A program made the translations under genes and the position numbers. Positions 28,345 to 43,300 of a stretch of DNA of 64,000 bases are shown one piece after another. Source of the DNA: Campylorhamphus procurvoides (taxonomy: Eukaryota > Chordata > Aves > Passeriformes > Dendrocolaptidae). The notes under the pieces were generated by a model, which made no database searches, was not told where the DNA came from, and saw only the letters and a list, made by a program, of their open reading frames with translations. How positions within the stretch are numbered: the first letter of the stretch is position 1; each line of letters opens with the position of its first letter. The stretch spans positions 682,001 through 746,000 of the forward strand of contig WBMV01008435.1 of assembly GCA_013396655.1 (NCBI GenBank). Reading direction: 5' to 3'.

Positions 28345-31300
28345 GTAAGTATTCTGGAAATAAGTTTATGTGTTGGCAGGGCATTTTTAAACTTCGTTAA
28401 ACAAGTTGTTTAAACAGTTTATAAAAAAACCCTGTTTAAGCAGTTTGTTTAAGCAAGTTAAAAAGTAAAACCTGGTTTTATGTTGCATTGATATTCCCTA
28501 TGTGAGGGTTTTTTGAAAAGGTGTATTTCAGAATTTTTCCAGCAATGACACATTATTCTAGGGTTGGTTTTTGTGGTTTTTTTTAAGTTATTCATGTACT
28601 TCACATTTTTTTCCCTGAAACAGCTATTTCACTCTTTGTGTGGAGCGAGGTAAGGACCCTTAAACCTCTTTCTTAAGATGAAATCATGGAGCTTGGTAAA
28701 TATGCACAGTGATTTGACGTTTACATTGCTAAAAAACAAAGAAACCTCAAATCATAGGGTAATTTGGGTTAGAAACAACTTCCAGAGGTGATGTAGTCGA
28801 ATCCCATGCCCAAATTAAGTGCACTAAAATCACAGTTCAAGGTTGCGCCCGCTTGGTCTTGAACACCTGGAAGGATGGAGATTCCATAACATCTCTGGCA
28901 TCCTGTTCTAGTATTTGACCACCCGCATAGTATTAAAAACAAACAAAATCCTCTCAAAACCAAAACAAACCAACCCAAAATCTATCAATATCTAATATAA
29001 GTTCTTCCAACTTTTGTTCATTTCTTCTCATTTTGAAGTCTCAGTTTCTTATGCCAGATCTGAATACTAATTTAAAGAAGTGTTTTTCTTCATTAAAAGT
29101 GGGACAAATATAAGTCAAAATTTAGTTATTTGAAGAATTGAATTAGACTTTTAAGATTTTGAGTTCCTGAAATTTATGTGGTCCTTGGTGCTCTTTTTTT
29201 TCCATTTTTATGTTGTTATTGAATTGTAAATAATGTGAAAGAACAAAGAGCTCTGACTTCTACATGCAAGTAAACATTATTTTTTGTATCGAGACCTCAC
29301 TGTACCATAACTTTTTATTTTTAATTAGGGTTGCTTTCATAGTGGTTACTGGTGTACTTCTTGGAATTATTTTAGTGACTGATACTCTTCTTGGTTTGGG
29401 GAATAAGGTCCCATAATCCAGGAAACCTGTGTCCTGCTAATTGTTTTTTAGCTTAGCCTTGTTGTAGCATTTGGCAGGCTATAATCTTCTTCCATAGTAG
29501 AACTGAGTTGAGTTTACTGTTCTTAAGAGTATGTTGTATTGGTTTTCTTTCCAGTGTAGTTTCCTTAGCTTGTGATCTTAAATGATGATCTTTTTTGGAT
29601 GTCTCACTCTCTTTTTCCTTCCTTTGTTGCATTGGGCTGTGTATTCTCACAGTCTGCATGGGATTCAGAAATTAGTCTGTAGTCATGTCACAAAAATGAA
29701 CTCTATGTAAAACAGACTGGCTTTGTCAGACTGATGAGGACTAATTCAGTTTGCAGTGTAGTTCCACAGCCCCAGAAAGTACTCAAGTTGTGTTGTAAGG
29801 ATGTCTCGATGGGTGAGAGTGTGAGACAACTGGGTTGTTCCATTCAGAGTGAATTGACAGTGGATTAAGAGTCTGGATTTAGAGGAGACCATCTCAGGAG
29901 TCTGGCTGCAATGAGAAATGGGTCAGTTTACTGTGAAAACATGCTTTGGTCTGCTACTCAGACTCCTTGTGTTCAAGTATTGTTGAACAGCTCAGGTTCT
30001 GTAGCTTTTAATATCTTTGCTGTTAACTTTTTAGATTTTATGTTTTGTATTTTTCTATTTGGAAAAATCTTTTGGTTTTGTTTTTCTAGTTATCCCCTTA
30101 GTCAAAGGGTGCTTCCATTTGAATGGGAGCATTAAATGTAATGATCATCTGTCAAATTTTTGTCTTATAAAGGGATGTCCAGCACTGATTTTAAATTTTT
30201 GGTTGTGCTGCTCTAGGATTTCTGTACCTGAAATCATAATAAGCTGTATGAATCATGTTGCCTATTTAACTTTTTTGATATGTTATAGAATGTTTCAGGG
30301 AGGGTGTTTCCTTCCCCCGATGCACTTACAGCTCAGTCTTTTCTTCTATCTGATCAAGAAGTGAGATATATATTTATTATGGTTTTCTCTAGTCTTGGTT
30401 TCAGGAATTCTTTACAATACACTTCAAATGCTAAAATTTTTGAATGATTAAATTAAAAAGATCAGAAGTAACTTGGGCAATACTCCTTTTTTTTCTCTTA
30501 AATTTGGACTAAAATTTTAATAGGACTCTGAAGTTAAGAAACTGCCTTAAAGCTTCACTTAAAAAACATGGAAAATGCCTTTTGTTACTGAGATTGACAA
30601 CACTGTATTTTATATTGAAGTATTGAGATATTCCTATCGATTATGATGAACTCTACTTGTGAGCCTTAAAGCTAACGTAGGTATGTGTTTAGGTAAACAG
30701 AGGTTGAAGCAAAGTTCATAACAGTAACCTTGGCTTTGCTTTCAGTACACTGGATTTAATAAGTGTAAATGATCTCACTTCTTTGAAGGTTCAGACCTTT
30801 GTATCTCATGGCAGGCAGGGGCAGTAAAAATTTCCAAGTGTTGAAAACTTGGATCACTTAAGTTGGTCTCATGACTTTGTCTTTGGCCTTATCTTAGTGG
30901 AAGTAACATTTGTATGGTAAGAGTATGTAAGAGAAGAAAGAGACTTCCTGTGTTTTGACTCCAAAAATTAGCTGTTAGGTGAATAGATTTTTCTTTGTCC
31001 AGCTGTATTACACCCTTACTAAATTGCCAGAAAAGAGACTAATAAAAATGAGAAACTTGTTCTCCAGTAAGGATACATTTTGCATCATGCAAGTTAGTTC
31101 AGAGCTATTATTTAGGTATTTCCCCCTAGTTAAAAAGATAATAATGTATATACAGCATTTATAGACTGCAACTATTGATACTGATCCACATTAGGAAATA
31201 ACAAAAATCACTTAAAGTATTTGTTGTGCCATTCAGCAGCCAGACTTTCTCAAAAGGCAGTAAAATGGTCTTGTGAATTTTACCTAATATGTGCTGAAGA

Positions 31301-34300
31301 TGACTTCGGGGGAAGTGATTAGTTCTCTATTTCCGAAGGGATTCAGGAGCATGTTATTTTTAAAGCAGTTACTGAGCAGTGTAGCTATTATATGACTAAA
31401 GAATCCGTGTGTTTCTAAACCTATCACAAAACCCATTTTATAAATCATTCTACTTGTGTATTGCAGGATTTTGCAAGCGCAGTACTTTGGAGGTTCCTTC
31501 TAAGAAAACTTTGTCAGCACAGACTATAGAGAGATGTCTCATGGAAAGAAGGACTTGGAAGGATATTATGTTAGGAAGATCATACAGATACAGAGTTGCT
31601 GACTGGGGTCAACAGTGAGAAACTGTGCAGAGAATCTGTCGGGAAAGCCAAATAAACAAAATTTTGGACAACAAATAAGTGTAAATCCCCAGTTTAGGGA
31701 ATAAACTAAGTGAACTTAGTAAACTAAGCAGCTTGCTGCTGTTAGTATTCTTTTTACTGGAGTGATGGATTATTCATGGAATGATGAATATTTCAGTTAG
31801 TCTTCAAAAACTTACACGTGTAGTGGACCTCTCTCTGTAGACAGTGGAGACTTGGTGGTGGTGAGTTTTCTAGTGCTGAGGGAGCCCAAAGAATTGATAA
31901 GGATTATATTAGTAGCACCATGTATAAAAAGTACTTTAGATCTCAGGGCACATAAATGTTGGAAGGGACTTCTGGAAGTCATTCACTTCAGCTTCCTGCT
32001 TGAATTGGGACTGTCACCAGCACTCAATCAGGTCAGTTGTAGCTTTGTCTTGTTGATTCTGCAATTCCACTAGGTCATCTGTTCCAGTGTTGTACTACCT
32101 TCAGAGGGAAAAAGTTTTAAGTAATACCTGATTTGAACTTCCCAAGCTACAGTTTGTAGCTGCTCTCCCTTGTCACATTGTCTGCTGCTGTAGAGGAAAG
32201 TTGGGCTTGATCATCTTTGTAAAAGCTTCTTGTGTAGCTGTAGACAGCTGTTAGATTGTCCCTTAGACTCTCAGCCAGCATAAGCAAACCCAGGCTCTCA
32301 AGCTTTTCTCATACATTAGATATTCTGTGCTTTCCATGTATTTATAGGAATAAAATAATTTTTTAATGTTCACAGTAGATAAAACTCCTAATCTTCTTAC
32401 TAGAAGTTGTGAATATTTTGCAGATGTGCACTAATAGAAATGAATGATAATGTACTGGATGGATTGCTGATTTGCTGTGGTCCTCTTTCTTTCAGGCTCT
32501 CCGCTATTTGGCTGAGTGCCGTGTCAACAGAGAAAAGATGAAAAGTGAATTGGGTATGATGCTCAGCTTGCAGAATGTAATACAAAAGTAAGTTTGCAAT
32601 GGATTGTTGCGTCCAAACAGTGTATAAACATAACATTCTGATGCAAAGTGAAACTTTGACTATGAATTTGTATACTCTGTTTCTAGTATTTCACTCTTCC
32701 TTTTTGAAATTATGTGACTGCAAGCAATTAATTGTTTTCATTTTACAGTATTTCAAAGTAGTCAGACCACAGTCTACAAGAAATTTTAATTTGTTAGTCA
32801 TTTGGCAAACAGCACATTTTTTTGCCTTGATACAGATTTTGTGCCTTCCTGTTAGGTCCTCTTATAATCCTTCTCATCATTGTATAAGAGCAACTTGGTA
32901 TTTGCCACATTTGTTCTTTGAATCCCACCTTTGGGACGGAAATTTGCTTCAATGTATTTTTGAAGGTAATGTATCTGCAGCATTATGTTGAGGAAACATC
33001 TTGCAGGCGGAGTAGAAGCTAATATGGTTTGTAGTAGTCTCTGGTATCTTTGTACAATGTGTCAGGTACAATGTGTCTTCTTCCTAATAACACTGCCAGG
33101 GTGGGAGGAGCATCCACAGCCTCCCTGGGTAACCTTCTCCAGCGTGGAACCACCCTCAGAGTAAAGAATTTCTTCCTAATCTAACTTAAATTTCTTCTCT
33201 TTCAATTTGTACCCATTACTCCTTGTCCTGTCGCTACAGTTCCTGATGAAGTGTCCCTGTCCAACTTCCCTTTAGGTCCCCTTCAAATACTGGAAGGTTG
33301 CTATGAGGTCTCCATGCAACCTTATCTCCAAATTGAACAGCTCCAACTTTTTCAGCCTGTCTTCATAGGGGATGTGCCGCAGTCCTCTTGGCAGCTTCAT
33401 TACCCTCCTCTGGTCTTGCTCCAAGAGTTCCATGTCCTTCTTATGTTGGGGACACCAGAATTGTATGACATATATTTTTACATACACACACTCCAGGTGA
33501 GGTCTCACAAGAGCAGAATAGAGGGGGAGAATCATCTCCTTTGACCTGCTGTTTATGCTCCTTTTGATGCAGCCCAGAATTTAGGATTATTATTGGATAT
33601 TGCAGGATATTAGATGATGTTGTATCTCTGTCTGGCACTACTTATCTATCTATATGAGTGAACTTGAAGAACTGGAGGGAAAATTCTGGTCTGTACACAA
33701 GTCCTGAATGGTAGGTGATCTAGGAAATATTACAACTGTTAACCTTATTTTACTTTATTGAAGCTGCTGAAGCTCAGAAGGTTATGCATTGGCATCAAAT
33801 TCTGAATTATGCCTAAGTATGATATTGTTAATCACTAGTTACCCAAAACACAAGGATTTAAAGAAAAGTCTTAAAAAGAACAATGACTGACATTACCAAA
33901 ATTCAGATTTGCCAAATTTTTTTTGAATAATGTGATAATTATAACTTTTTTAAATTATAGGTGTCTTAATATCATGTATGAAATAAAACCAAAATTAAGT
34001 ATTAGAATAGTCAACTGTTTTTAAGAACAAGCATAATTAAGGTAAAACATAGAGAAGTCTTTGCTATCTACTTTTAGAATAACAATAAGACCTGAAATGT
34101 TCGGATAATAGCAGAAGCATGTATTTCAGAAGAACTTTTAGTATAGATTACATGTCTGTTTAGAGCGCAGAGATGTTCTGAAGAAATTGTTGAGAGGGGA
34201 GTGGTAGTTCTTTATCAGTCTCTGCAGCTTACAAATATTACTCAGGAAATATTAAAGAATTTTATGGAAATCTCTTCAACAACGTTTTTTTTTTCCAGGT

Positions 34301-37300
34301 TTCAGTTTCAAGGGCCAAAAGAATGTGAAGTTCAGAAATGTGTAGGAAAGGAGAGATAAGTCAATAAAAACTGGAAATCTCGTAGGTGTTTTGTTTTTTG
34401 TTTTTTATTCTAGAACATTCTTTGGCAAGAGTAAGAACAAACGTTTGATTTGTATGCTTGTAACATTTGGAAAGTGTGATATCATGAAAATTTAAATACA
34501 TAGCATCTTCAAACACAAGACTTTGTCATGTGCTTGTCAGGATTTTAGGTTTTAATGTTGACAGGAAATGCTGAAGTTAAGTTTTGTATTGCCTGCATAA
34601 ATATGGAGAAAGATGGTTGAAAAGTGCTGAGAAGATAGATGCAAAATTATTTTTGTCTCAAAAAAAATAAGTGGTTTGGGGCTGTGGGGTTTTTTGTTGG
34701 AAAGTGTGTAGGGGAGAAAACAAGGTCTATACAGTCTTTGATTTGTTTTACAAAATGTAGGGGTTTAGCTTTTAACACAATTTCAGTTCCCCAGAAGATA
34801 TATTGTCAGTTGAACTGAAACTAAACACTAATAAATGTTTTGGTCATCGTGACTTCATGTTTTGTGCTCCCTTGTACTTCCAGAATCTGTGTATTTAGCT
34901 CATTGCTCTATCTAAAATATTTTTATTATTTACAGAATTTAATTTGGGCTTTAGGTTTTTTTTGATGGTGTGGTACAAAAATGCAGACAAATTGTGCAAA
35001 AAAGAAACCAGTTTCTGACAGAATTCTGCTTTTCTAATTATTCCTTGAATCTCTCAAGCAAGACAGAACCCAGCGTCTTCTGGACCAAAAGTTGCAGTCA
35101 CTGGCTTTTTGCTCTTGATAGGTGAAGCACATCCTGCAGTCTGAATATTTCCTTTTCATCCTCTCACTGTCCACTTTAATTTTCTGAGTTAACTAAATAA
35201 TATTCAATGGCTTTCCCTGTTCAGTATTGAATTATGACAAACTGTTTTCTGCTGCTGCTAAAGCTGTACTGTGTCTTCTTGACCAATGAAATGGAGTTTG
35301 TGTGCACAGTGGCAACTCACAAACTGAGTGTTTGTCATATTTCAGACTTAAGTTCGTGTTCAGCAGTGCTCAACTGACACTGTGTTAGGAAGTTGAGTTA
35401 GTTTTAGAGTTCCACTTCTCTTTTGCTTTCATTTATGTAAATCTTGAAATTTTAGGTCTTTTTTATCTTGTGTCTCTTTATAAGCCTTGAAGGTCTTTTC
35501 TGTCAGAGACCTGAAGTTCAGGTGTGGAATTTCTTTTCATAATCTACGTACAGTAACAAGTCTAATATCTTCAAATGGTCAATGCTATCAAGCGGAAAGT
35601 AGTTGGAATTGGTTTACTGCTGATGACTTCTTGTAATAGTGCATAGGAGCCTCAGGCACAGGCCCAAACCCTTTTGTTGCAAGTAATAGACAGCCAGTGG
35701 CAAAAGAATGAAGGACTTACTTATAGTCAGGAAGATAAAGTACTGTTTCCTTCGTAAGACTACTGAGGATGAGAGTTGCAATTGAGTGCCACCTGTTGAT
35801 CCAGTTGTGGAATGGCCGGGGTTGGAAGAAACCTTAAAAATCATCTAGTTCCAAACCTGGGCCTTGGGCAGGGACACCTTCCACTAGACCAGGTTGCTCA
35901 GAGCCCCATCCAGCCTGGCCTTGAACACTTGCAGGGATGGGGCACCCACAACTTCGTTGGGCAAGCTGTTCCAGTGCCTCACCACCCTCACAGTAAAGAA
36001 TTTTTTCCTAATATGTTGTCTAAACCTGCTCTCCTTCAGTTTGAAGCCATTCCCCCTTGTCCTGTCACTACTTGCTCTTGTAAATTGTCTCTCTCCATCT
36101 TTCTTGGAGGCTCCCTTTAAGTACTGTGAGGTAGCAATTAGGTCACCCCAAAGTCTTCTCCAGGCTGAGCAAACCCAGTTGTCTCAGCCTTTCCTCATAG
36201 GGGAGGTGCTCCATCCCTCTAATCTTCTTGATGTCTTCCTTTGGACCCACTCCAACAGGTCAATGTCCTTCCTCTGCTGGGGACCTCAATGATGAGAAAG
36301 AAATGGTACTGCATCATGAAGAATGGGTAGGAAATATTTGAGACATCCAAGTTTAACAGTAGTTCTTTGAGGCATCTTCATGTCTCATCTCAGGACTTAA
36401 CAGTCCTTTAGGTATTATCTGATCAGCTTTTTTGTATTTCCTTATAATAAGTATTATAGATTGGTTGTGAAAAGCATGTCACTGCATAAAATGAATGTTT
36501 GTCTGACTCCTTAGTAGATACTACACTTCAAAAAATAATAGGTTTTAGGTTCACTATGACTGGTTTTTGAGATGTATGAACACTATTTTTTGCTAACAGA
36601 AGAGTAACAGATTTTAAATGTAGATACTGAAGGTTATAGCTTCTAGAGGAGAAGTATGAAACTCGGAGGAATACAGAATAAAAATTTGAAGGCAGCAAGG
36701 TATTTTTATGTTTAGGATTTTTTTTTCAGGCCGAACTTGATTTAGAACACACATGACTTTTTGAGATACTTCATGTGAAGACTTTATACCCTTTCACATT
36801 TTCTAGGGTATACGAAAAGCTGTTCAAGTTTCGTGGAATAATGCAAAACATTTTTCAAATATGAAAATCTTTGATGTTCTATTCTGTACTTGCTGCTTTT
36901 TCCCATAGCATGGGAGGTTTTTTCTTTTGTTAATCTACATCTACTTATTTTTAAGCAAAACTACATGCATGATTCTGTGTTATAATACAGGAATAAGCAA
37001 CTGTGTTGGAGAAAAATCACACCTTTAAAATCCCCACCTGCAAGTTTCCAGACTTCTCCATTGGTTTTGTTAATGGCTGATACTGCTCTATGGCGATCAC
37101 AAAAATGTTTCACCCCTTTGTCAAGTGATCAACTCCCAGTAAGTGTATGTGCAGAAATGTTTATATAAATAGATGAAAAGGAGAGGAAAAATTGAAGCTC
37201 TTTGGATAATGGTGTTTCATTGCATTCCAGCAGTCATCAGCCGTTATTTAATACTGAAAACTGGTTTAGTTGCTGGCTTTATGGATTGTATAGAGGACTT

Positions 37301-40300
37301 AATGTGTCTGTATGGACTTTGTAAAATGTTATTAGCAGCTTCTAGAATTAAAATTAATTAGGATTTATAGCCTACAAGGAAATATACTAATTTGTCTTCA
37401 GAGTGAAAGTGACTTTTGATGGACAGTAAAGGTCAAAGTTCATAATTTTTCATAATCTTTATGAGCAACATAATGGTACTGTGTAAATATAACTAGTATG
37501 TATTTTAAAAAAAAACCCACTGATGGAGAGTCAATATACTAAATAGCTCTTATGGAACAGCAAATTACTAGAGTAAAATTCCAATTACTTAGCTAAAAGA
37601 GCTTTTCAAGATAGTCTTCCTTTGCCAGGGTGTCAGATTTAACAAGCTGAACTAAATCCAGTGCATTAATCAGCTCTTCCAATTTATTACTTGCCTAAGA
37701 AGATTAGGGCAATTAATATGTGTTTAATTAGAGTCCCTTGCAGATCTGGTAAAATACATACAATCTATAATTGCTAACTTCTTATTCAATTTTAATTTTT
37801 GGTAGTTTTAATTTCCTGCAGTTTTTGAAAATTTAATTATTCATTGAAACCAGCAAAGTTTAAATTTATGATGTCTAACAAAAAGAAAGTCAAAAGCCTA
37901 GTGTTTCATGTAGTGTTTGCTGAAATTTAAGTAGGAGGGAATGTAATATCACAATAGTTTTATATTTTTTTTTGTTCTGTGACATACTTCTTTTTCTCCT
38001 TTGTAAGAGAGGAGGAATAGTTGGGGAAAAACAGTGTAAAGGCTATATATTAATTAGCAAGTAAGCAAACTACATATTTAAAGAGATAGCTGATGATGAA
38101 AGGCATGTTGCCATATAACTAACTTCAAAATAATACTTTGTGAGAGGCTACAACTAAAAAAAAATTCTGTGAACTTTTCACATATAGTACATTTATGCTA
38201 TTAATTGGAATACTTAAATTCTGATCTTCCAAGGAGAAGGAAATAGCTTTTTATAAACTGTAGAGATTTTATTTTTTGATACCTATATCACTTAGTAATA
38301 TTGGTTTTGTAATCCTTGGTATGTGAGTTCTTTTTAACATGCCAAAATTGAGAAATAGTTGAAATTGGGTAATGGGAAACACGATTCTCTTGCGAGATTA
38401 TTTTTGGGCTCTATCCTACTTGTGATTCTGCACTGAGAAGTTGTGTTTTTGGAGAAAAATATAGTTGTCCTAGGTCTTAAGTATTCATGTGAGCAAAAGG
38501 TTCCAAGAACTTTGGGTTTAGAAATTATTTACTAATTACAGTGTATCATCTGGAACAAGAATAATGCACGCATCTCTGTCTATTCCATGTTAACTTTCCC
38601 AGTCGGCCTTTCCTTTCATTTTACTTTCCCAAGCCTCCTTGGTTTAACCACTTCATTATATTTTGTCTGTTCTAATGTAAGTGCTTCTAGAAAATGACAC
38701 TGTTGGTTGTTGGTTCATCTCCTCAGGCTGTGGGGCTCCAGTGTATTTATTCAGTGCTGTAGCAGTGTGCTTGTTAATAATAGAGGATCACAGCAGGAAA
38801 ACACCTGCAGGCTATTTTATTCAGCATTGTTGCACAAAGTAGCTTAATATCCCCATCTCCCCTTGATACCCCTAGTTTCTTTGAAGAAAATTTTTATTGT
38901 ATATTTTCTAAATCATAGACGTTTTGGAAATAGATTGTTTCTTGAAGTTATTCTTCAGAAAGCATCCTCTCCACCCCCCACCCTCCAAAAAAAAAATCCC
39001 AAACAAAAAGCCAGAAATGAAAAATTAGGAAATGCAGGAGACATCAGTATGTCCTCTTTAAATATACCATGTTACTTGTTCGGTGTGACTGAAAGCTCCT
39101 TTTGTCAGCCAGACAGCTTCCTGGTATTTGGAGAAAGTTCTGTGTAGGAAGGATTGGAGGGGCAGGAGAGAGAGTTCAGTGTTGTGGGCTACCATGGTTA
39201 GGCATTTATGCAGTAAAAGTTCTTGCTCCGTTTTTTTGTGGGTCATGGTGAACTAGCAAGAGTTCAGATTTAATCATGGTTCAGCAGTTGGTTTTAACAT
39301 GTTTCAAGACCCTTTTTTTAATATTAATTGTATTTTGTATATATCCTGTAGTATATTTTAGTGTTACGAACAATTCAGGAAGTCATGATCTCCACACAGA
39401 GGTGCAGGCATAGGGCCAAATGGTAACAACTAATAAAACACAAAAAGCATTAACTAACAAAATGGTATAGAATCCTAGTGTTGCAGTATTGGTGTTGACC
39501 TAGACTTTAGTCATGATATAATAGGCTTTCTGGGAGAATCTTTCAGTTGTTGTGAGGTAAGAAAATAAGGCTTAAAGGCTTGGAAAGACAGATGTCATTT
39601 GTAAGAGTAGTCCTAGACTGGATTGTCCACAATTCAAATGTAACTAGTAATTTACATATTGAAATACTACTGTGGGCTTGTATTTTGCAGGTGTTAATAG
39701 AAATTAGCAGTCTTGTAAATAACTGTTCTAAAGGTTTATTATGAGAGGTACAATTTAGGATGAGCTTACTGGGTTTTTTGTGTGTGTAGAATTGGTCACT
39801 GAGAAAAATATGAAAGCCTGACCAAATGGAAGAATCTGCTCTGTTCCCTGCTAGATGTACTTTTGATGTTTGGAGGAAGGAGTTGTGGGGGGGTTTTTTG
39901 TTTATCTTGGGACCTTTCTGTAGTCAAAGAGACATTACACAGTCATCATTTCTATTAGCATGCAACATTACATTTACGTGTTACACAAAATCCCAAACTA
40001 AAGGTTATTTGTATTTTTTTCTTTGTGTCATGTGTATGCAATTCCTATTACAATGTTTTGACTGCAGTCAGAAATACAGTTTAGTTTCACTTTTTTCTCT
40101 CCAAGGTATTACTTTTACTTTATAACTTGTCAGTTGTTGTCTGGCATCTCTATCAGGACTGTCAGTTGTGTGGCTTTTCACCATCTGATGTCTGTATCAA
40201 TTTAGCCTGGGTGCTATGCATCCATAGACTTTGTAGTATACCAGTTCAGTACAATACTAGTTCAACTAGTTCAATGTAGACCAGCTTTTAGTATGCTACT

Positions 40301-43300
40301 TCAATGCATGTGCACACTCCATGGAACAGCAGAACTTTTGTTACAGGTTTCTGTGCAGCTCTTGCAGTTAATGCAAAGCTCTCTCTGACACTGCAGTGCT
40401 TGTATTTCAAGTTTCTCTTGTCCCTTTTCTTTGGTACAACTCATTTTCTTGGCATTTCGAGAATTTGAACTAAGCTAGTTGACAAATAGTGAGGTAACAA
40501 AGTAAGTAGTCATTAATGCAGTGTTTTTATACAGTGTAAGATTTAGAGAGTACCTGCGAGTTCTTCAAAACTGTGGCCTTTGGCTGGCTTACAATGACTG
40601 GCTCAGGAGTATGACAACAAGCAGTGCAAGTAGTTACCTAACCACTGAAGTGCCTAAGTTGTACAGTGGTGATTTATGTACAGTATTGAAAAGCTACATT
40701 ACCAAAGTATAGATTCCTAAACCTAAAGAGGAATTTTCAGTACCTGTAACTGAATGAATAGGCATTATTGTGCTGTTGGCTTTCTGACAGAGAGCGCACC
40801 ATAATCATAATTGCTTTGAGTGCTATCTACTTCAATGGGAAAAAAATCAGTTGGGAAGTTAAAAATTAGCTGATTGCTTTTCATTGTAGGCAAGAAACCT
40901 TGTGATGAACATTTCAGAATTAAAAAAAAAAAACAAAAAACAAACAAAAAAAAGCCTTGAAAACATGGGAAAAAGTGTGTTAAGTGTAAAATAACTTCAA
41001 TTAAAAAAAAATCTATTTGAAAGCCTTCTATGCTCAGTGTCTTAGCCAGTTCCTTCTTTATTTAGAGATTGGCTGGAGTAGGCAGTTAAGTATTTTAGAA
41101 AGCCTAAGGTGTTTTTTTTCCTATTTTTTTATGCAGACCTTATATTAAAACAAATATGGAACTCTGAGAAATTATAAAAAATGAAGTGGTTTACAGAATG
41201 AGACAGAATTTAACAGATATGTTAAAAATAATAGAATCCAAATTGGTATTTAAGTAACTGCTGACTGTAGGGTAAGAAAAAAATTACTGTAACGCTGAAC
41301 TTACTGCCTGAAGATCCACCTGACACAGTGTGCCAAAAAGCAACTGTCTTTTCTTTTTGTGGTGGAATTCTGTACAGAGGTGAAAGGGGAGAGATTTTAG
41401 TGGACTGACGGAAGAGCCGGGATTAGTAATGGCAACACAGGATGCCTTTAACACTCGACAAACCTCATTGTCAGGTGGTGTTAAATGTATTTTAGGAATA
41501 TGGTGACCTTCAATGGTTATAATTGAGTTTATGGGAAAAGCGCTGAGATAGGCTCTTCCATATGCTGACTTTTGCTGACAGCTTACAAAAATTAAGAGCA
41601 AAGAAGGCTTAAGAAGCATTGAAGTAAAAGTAGCAAGTTGTGTTGTGAAGTAATACTGACGCAGGTGTGGATTGACTGTATTGTAGGCTGGAGGCATTTA
41701 TTTATTAAAAGGGTGTTGATCCATAGCACTGTGAAGTTTCTCATCTTTCCTTGCCAGTGTCATATGTCTGCATTTGGTTTACAGTGAGCTTGTCCACAGG
41801 TGATGTTTGTCCCTGGTTTTTGACCTTCTTGGTAAGCATCCCAAAAGAATTGCAGATTCTCTTTCTAATAAACCCTGTCTGGATTACCCTTTTATTTTTA
41901 TTTTTTGTTTTCTGAGTGCTGCTGTGATTTGAAGCTACATAGTTTCAAATGTGTATGAGAGGCAATAAATGTTACAAGGAGAAGTGCCTAAAAATATTAA
42001 TGATGAAACAGTCTTCGTTAGCAGTCTCTGAATGGAGCTGTTATTTCAGACAAATGTGAATTTTACTCTGGAATAACTAGTGCAAAGTGAATATGTTGGT
42101 CTGAATTAGATGTATTTCTGTTCAGGAATATGTCTTGATACTTTGTTGTTTTGCAGAACCTGCTACAGTATCTTTCAGCAAGATTTCCATTGAATTTTGC
42201 ATGTAGAGAGTCCTATCTAGTAATCTGGAACAAACTACAATTGTTAGCATAGTCTGTATTTATACAGTGCATCATCTAGTTCCCAGAATATTGTTTTTTG
42301 AACGTTGGTATATACTTCAAACTACTTTGTGTGACTGCAATCCCTTTGGTTAGAAGTGAAGTCACTAATACTGGCTTGCTTAAAAAAAAACAAAACAACA
42401 AAAACCAAACAAACAAAAACCAAACAAACAAAAACCCCCACAAACAAAACAAAAAATCCCCAAATCCCTTGCTAATAAATAAGTAGTTCAAGAGTAGGAA
42501 AACAAGATGTTGAAATAGTTACCTACTTCAAGCCTCTGCTGAATAGATATTAACTATATTGGCAAATGGGTCAAATACAAAGCTTACACAAGGATATGCC
42601 TACATAGATTAACCCTGCATTTTTTCTTTCCATGACAGGTTGGTGCTGTAGTTTTATTCTTATTATTCATGAAGGTTTTGTTTAGGGAAGCCTTTCTCTG
42701 TAAGTTTGCAAATTCTATTTATTTATTTATTATAACTTTCTCCAGTAAATTTCAGGGAATAATCAGATGAAGCTTACTTCTCAAAAATAATGGTGGGCTT
42801 TTTTTAAGGTATAAATGGATTTTTTCAGATTATTATATATTATCATCATCCATTGTTATATAGTTAATGCTATTAGCATGCTGATAACACAAGAAAGTGG
42901 TATTTGCCTACCTTCAAGATGCTTGTAAAATGCTTCAGTACTAAGCCTAATTTCAGCATTGTTGATACTTGTACCTGGTTGGTCTCGCATTATTTCTAGG
43001 AAGGATTGGCTTTTCAATGCCAGCATTCTGAATCTTTCACTGTAAAGGATCAGAAGCAGTTGTCACCCATAAGACTTTTTTTTCTAAATTCTGATGCGAT
43101 TTGTTGAAACCATATGATAAACATGATTTCTGCCATATAAATCCATGAAATTATTACTGTTCATTAGCAGGCAAGATGTTGGACTTAGCTACTGTGAAAT
43201 GCAGTATGGAGTTTGTGTCTGTTATGCAGACTCTTGTCTAGCAAATGCTACTATGAAGCCTTTTGAGTTTAGTTGAGTAACGGGCCCTGATACGTTTGTG

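Larger units (their letters stand above)
28345..32495 (+). other. ARMC1 intron 1 (between coding exons 1 and 2)
   Basis: Two degraded antisense CR1 fragments (28750-29060 and 31945-32325); otherwise AT-rich with no gene. Confidence 0.7.

Noticed and set aside
32599..32991. 130-codon plus frame just after ARMC1 coding exon 2
   Set aside because: Intronic and in a different frame from ARMC1; no similarity recognised.
35812..36292. Plus-strand frames of 102 and 132 codons
   Set aside because: Antisense translation of a CR1 LINE.
42298..42491. Lys/Asn-rich (plus) and Phe/Leu-rich (minus) frames
   Set aside because: Translation of an A/C-rich simple repeat.
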